A stretch of 64,000 nt of DNA from Aquimarina amphilecti (GTDB lineage: Bacteria > Bacteroidota > Bacteroidia > Flavobacteriales > Flavobacteriaceae). The position numbers and the translations under genes are program-made. Where the stretch lies: contig NZ_FOAB01000001.1 of assembly GCF_900109375.1 (NCBI RefSeq), positions 434,001 through 498,000 on the forward strand, written 5' to 3'. Below, piece by piece: positions 60,925-64,000 of this stretch. Below the pieces are notes generated by a model, which was given only the letters and a program-made list of their open reading frames with translations, had not been told where the DNA came from and ran no database searches. Position 1 is the first letter of the stretch, and each line of letters opens with the position of its first letter.

Positions 60925-61412
60925 TATTTATCTTTTTTTGGTTCGAATACTAATGCATCTCCATTAATACAATGTCTTTTTCCTGTTGTTTCTCTAGGGC
61001 CATCATTAAAAACATGCCCTAAATGTCCTCCACAAGTTGAGCATACTAACTCGGTCCTTGCATATCCTAATTTATAATCAGTATCTACATCTACATTTCC
61101 TTTAACAGCTCTATCAAAACTTGGCCAACCTGTTCCACTATCAAACTTATGTTTACTTTTATATAAAGGTGTTTTACAGGCAGCACATTTAAAGGTCCCC
61201 GAAGCATATACCTTATTTAGTGGGCTAGAAAAAGGTCTTTCAGTCCCGGCTTGTCTAAGAATATAGTATTGATCGTTAGTTAAAATTTCTTTCCACTCTT
61301 TGTTACTTTTACTAACGGCATATTCTTTCTTTTCTATTTTACTGTCTTTTTGAGCAGTACCTGTGCAACTTATAGTCAGAATACTGATGCACAGAATGAG
61401 AATTTTTTTCAT
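60924..61412 (-). CDS. msrB: Peptide-methionine (R)-S-oxide reductase, lipoprotein copy
   Basis: The start is at the second ATG (61412), giving a signal MKKILILCISILTISC with lipidated Cys16. The catalytic domain has zinc pairs CAAC and CSTC, FDSGTGWPSFD, HLGHVFNDGP and catalytic Cys in KRHCINGDA. The SGCGW position reads SGTGW, so the second cysteine is missing and recycling must use another route. A membrane-anchored copy plus a cytosolic copy in one operon covers both compartments. It overlaps the downstream msrB by one base. Confidence 0.9.
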   Translation of the reverse strand: MKKILILCISILTISCTGTAQKDSKIEKKEYAVSKSNKEWKEILTNDQYYILRQAGTERPFSSPLNKVYASGTFKCAACKTPLYKSKHKFDSGTGWPSFDRAVKGNVDVDTDYKLGYARTELVCSTCGGHLGHVFNDGPRETTGKRHCINGDALVFEPKKDK

Positions 61413-61482
61413 TTTATTCAAATTAAAGTTCTTGTATCTATATAGTCGTTTGCAAGTTTAATCAATAACAAAATATTTACGA

Positions 61483-62349
61483 TTAAGAAATAAACGTTAC
61501 AATTTGTTTTATTATTGATTGGTCTCCAAGAATTTTGCGATGACCTAGTTTCTCTGTTAACAATATTCTCCCATTTTTTAATTTACTCTCAATCTCCAAT
61601 GCGGAGCTATAATGAACATCCACATCGTTCTTGTCATGAATTACTAATGTAGGTGTTTTTATACCTTCCGCAGAAATACCACCGGAATAGTTATCTAGAT
61701 CTTCACCATAATGGTCATCAAAATATTGCTTCATTAAACGACCAGTTTTATTACCTAATTGTAAATTTTTAGCAAAATCTTTAGTAATTTTAGTAATGCT
61801 ATTCGCTGTTCCAACAATAACTAGTTTTTCTAATCCTAAACCTAATTTAGTTGCCCTTAATAACGACATTCCACCTAAGGAATGACCAATAGCTGCGTAA
61901 AATGGTCCATGTGTATTTTCTAAATGATGAATTGTTTCAATGAAATGAATCATATTACTTCTTTTTCCCGGGGCTTCTCCATGTGCTGGTGCATCAAAAC
62001 TTATTGTACTATATCCAATTTTTAGTAATTGATCTGCTATCATGGAAAGTTGGGTTCCGCTGCCAGACCATCCATGAACTAATAAAATTTTTTTGTTAGA
62101 TTCTCCATAGCTATAAACAATAACTTCTCTGTTTATTTTTTTTATTAAAACATTTTCCTTGCGACTTTTAATAGCCATTGTTTTCTCTCTCTCAGGACGT
62201 TTGTATTTAAAAGGAGTTAAAAATAATCTAGCAGCAAACCTTGAAGCCAAAAAGGGAGAAATCCAGTCTAATATCTTTCCAGTATATAAAATAGGCTTCG
62301 GAATAAGCAATGCTTGAACAGGTATTAGGTCTTTATCAATCTTAGTCAT
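61483..62349 (-). CDS. Alpha/beta hydrolase
   Basis: This is a 288-residue alpha/beta hydrolase-fold protein. The oxyanion strand is ILLVHGWSGSG (about 90-100), the nucleophile elbow is GHSLGG (Ser about 151), the acid is Asp in VIHDKNDVDVH, and the catalytic His is in LGHRKILGD. The first 70 residues form a helical cap or membrane-associated segment. The substrate cannot be read from sequence. It is monocistronic and divergent from the helicase gene. Confidence 0.8.
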   Translation of the reverse strand: MTKIDKDLIPVQALLIPKPILYTGKILDWISPFLASRFAARLFLTPFKYKRPEREKTMAIKSRKENVLIKKINREVIVYSYGESNKKILLVHGWSGSGTQLSMIADQLLKIGYSTISFDAPAHGEAPGKRSNMIHFIETIHHLENTHGPFYAAIGHSLGGMSLLRATKLGLGLEKLVIVGTANSITKITKDFAKNLQLGNKTGRLMKQYFDDHYGEDLDNYSGGISAEGIKTPTLVIHDKNDVDVHYSSALEIESKLKNGRILLTEKLGHRKILGDQSIIKQIVTFIS

Positions 62350-62525
62350 GAACCAATTATGAATTATACTTTAAAATTATAAAGAACCAAGGAAGTTGTA
62401 AGGAATATTATGAATAATTAACATTTTTGAAATCATTGTAGAATAAAACTAAATATATTTTATAAAATCTTTTATAAAAGTGGATAAAGTGCTTAATTTT
62501 GTAGCTTATTTTTAATCAATAGCAA

Positions 62526-64000
62526 ATGCGGGTAAATCCCTCTGAAATAGAAAAAAAAGAACAAAAAGTTTTATACGATTATCAGGCTAGGGATATCGAC
62601 AAGATTTTTGGGCGTTTGCAAGAGTTTTCCGGAAAGTATAATTTACTTTATCAATTGCCAACAGGTGGAGGTAAAACTGTAATATTTTCTGAAATTGTTC
62701 GAAGATATATTGAAACTACTAAGAAAAAAGTAGTAGTTCTTACACATCGTATTGAGCTTTGTGATCAGACATCTAATATGCTTACAGAATTTAATGTAAA
62801 GAATAAGATCATTAATAGTAATGTAAAAAAATTAGAAGATCAGAATGAATTTATGTGTTTCGTAGCAATGGTAGAAACACTGAATAATCGTCTTAATGAT
62901 GACCAATTAGAGATTGATAATGTGGGAATGGTTATTATAGATGAGGCTCATTATAATTCTTTTAGAAAATTATTTCGCTTTTTTGATACTTGTTTTATTC
63001 TAGGTGTTACTGCCACACCTTTAAGTTCTAATATGAAACTTCCTATGAAGGATAATTATAGGGAGTTAATAGTAGGAGATACGATCACTTCTCTAATAGG
63101 AAAAGGGTTTTTAGCTAAACCAGTTACTTATACATATGATGTAGGGCTTGGTTCTCTGAAAATTGGAATGAATGGGGATTATACTGTTAAGTCTTCAGAA
63201 GATTTGTATACAAATGCACTTATGCAAGATAAATTGCTAAAGGCATATGAGGAAAGAGCAAAAGGTCAGAAAACATTGATTTTTAACAACGGTATTAATA
63301 CATCTATTCAGGTATATGATGTTTTTAATAGAGCAGGATATCCAATACGACATTTGGACAATACGAATAGTAAGCAAGAACGAGCTGATATTCTAAGGTG
63401 GTTTAAGTACACGGATAATGCAATTCTTACTTCAGTCAGTATATTAACTACCGGTTTTGATGAACCTACTGTAAAGACAATTATTCTAAACCGTGCTACG
63501 AAATCATTAACACTTTATTTTCAAATGATTGGTAGAGGGTCAAGAATATTACCAAAAAAATCAGAATTTTCTATTATAGATATGGGTAATAATACTGCTC
63601 GTTTTGGTTTGTGGAATGGAGAGATCGACTGGCAAACAATATTTAGATCTCCTGATTTTTATTATGAAAGTCTGGTTAGTGATGATGAAATTGAACGTAA
63701 TTTTAAATACGTCATGCCAGAAGAAATAAGGAAAGAATTTAGTAATTCTAGTGATATAGATTTTGATATAGAGGCGGAGTATGCGAATACTAAAAAGTAT
63801 GGATTACGAAGCAAAAGTGTTTTGGAAAAATCTATAGAGCAGCATGCTAAGATGTGTGCAGAAAATAGTGAAGATGTTTTTGATGCTCGAATTCTTAGTA
63901 AACTATTAGACCATGATATAGAGTATCGTGTTCGGAGATATTCTTATTGTATTAGTAAAAGCACTAAAAATTATAGAGATTGGTTACAGGAAGATTATGG
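62526..64000 (+). CDS. DEAD/DEAH-box helicase, cut by window end
   Basis: The frame opens at ATG 62526 and runs without a stop to the window end (491 codons seen). SF2 motifs are in order: Q-like YDYQARDI, Walker A LPTGGGKT, Ia VLTHRIEL, Walker B/II IIDEAHYN, III GVTATP, V ILTTGFDEP, VI QMIGRGSR. This is the RecQ/RadD/type-I-restriction-like branch of SF2 (DUF-type YPR-helicases), and the closest well-known relative by layout is RadD (YejH). The C-terminal part is missing, so domain partners cannot be judged. Confidence 0.85.
   Translation, partial: MRVNPSEIEKKEQKVLYDYQARDIDKIFGRLQEFSGKYNLLYQLPTGGGKTVIFSEIVRRYIETTKKKVVVLTHRIELCDQTSNMLTEFNVKNKIINSNVKKLEDQNEFMCFVAMVETLNNRLNDDQLEIDNVGMVIIDEAHYNSFRKLFRFFDTCFILGVTATPLSSNMKLPMKDNYRELIVGDTITSLIGKGFLAKPVTYTYDVGLGSLKIGMNGDYTVKSSEDLYTNALMQDKLLKAYEERAKGQKTLIFNNGINTSIQVYDVFNRAGYPIRHLDNTNSKQERADILRWFKYTDNAILTSVSILTTGFDEPTVKTIILNRATKSLTLYFQMIGRGSRILPKKSEFSIIDMGNNTARFGLWNGEIDWQTIFRSPDFYYESLVSDDEIERNFKYVMPEEIRKEFSNSSDIDFDIEAEYANTKKYGLRSKSVLEKSIEQHAKMCAENSEDVFDARILSKLLDHDIEYRVRRYSYCISKSTKNYRDWLQEDY

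Noticed and set aside
1..64000. CRISPR array, rRNA, tRNA or insertion sequence
   Set aside because: No regularly spaced repeats, rRNA-like stretches or cloverleaf patterns were seen by eye, and no transposase gene was found. The hairpin repeats are irregular.

Overview
The window is low-GC, gene-dense bacterial chromosome. It looks like a marine member of the Flavobacteriaceae. Supporting signs are many SPI/SPII-exported lipoproteins, a Bacteroidetes-type Hcp (TssD), a PorT-like barrel, no Shine-Dalgarno motifs, and promoters with the Bacteroidetes -7 box TAnnTTTG. An Aquimarina-like genome is plausible, but I cannot prove the genus from sequence alone.

Region by region. 0.1-9.6 kb is a type VI secretion-associated accessory island: tssD with a C-terminal extension, a 633-residue putative cargo protein, a run of lipoproteins (one broken by an in-frame stop), a DUF1266 membrane protein and two membrane-anchored unknowns. 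9.6-15.3 kb holds four clusters of GC-rich hairpin repeats. Two of them bracket a small GIY-YIG nuclease gene as near-identical 66-bp direct repeats. The same stretch holds an exported Hint-domain protein, an unexplained structured-looking spacer and an NAD(P)-binding oxidoreductase. 15.4-17.7 kb is a tandem pair of membrane class III nucleotide cyclases. 17.9-33.8 kb has a family 2 glycosyltransferase, an 850-residue MORN-like repeat protein, a LytS/LytTR two-component pair, a DUF5694 protein, an acyl-CoA desaturase, a RetSat-like oxidoreductase, a HAMP-cyclase and a soluble transhydrogenase.

34.3-40.0 kb is the most interesting part. It encodes a TPR histidine kinase, an AraC-type response regulator, a lipoprotein with a six-cysteine hydrophobic tail, and an astacin-SLH lipoprotein. 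All three transcription units carry the same promoter: two direct repeats related to GTCAATTTTnGTAAAA spaced exactly 20 bp, with the -7 box starting exactly 36 bp after the second repeat. This predicts a self-contained signalling regulon that I do not recognise.

40-64 kb is mostly core genome: DUF547 and M28-like exported proteins; the threonine operon thrA-thrB-ridA-thrC, preceded by a 37-codon leader ending in Thr/Ile codons; nnr; an LRR protein; xerD; outer-membrane barrels; aroQ; a Dph6-like ATPase; lpdA; two msrB genes; an alpha/beta hydrolase; and a DEAD/DEAH helicase cut off by the window end. I saw no rRNA, tRNA, CRISPR array or insertion sequence.
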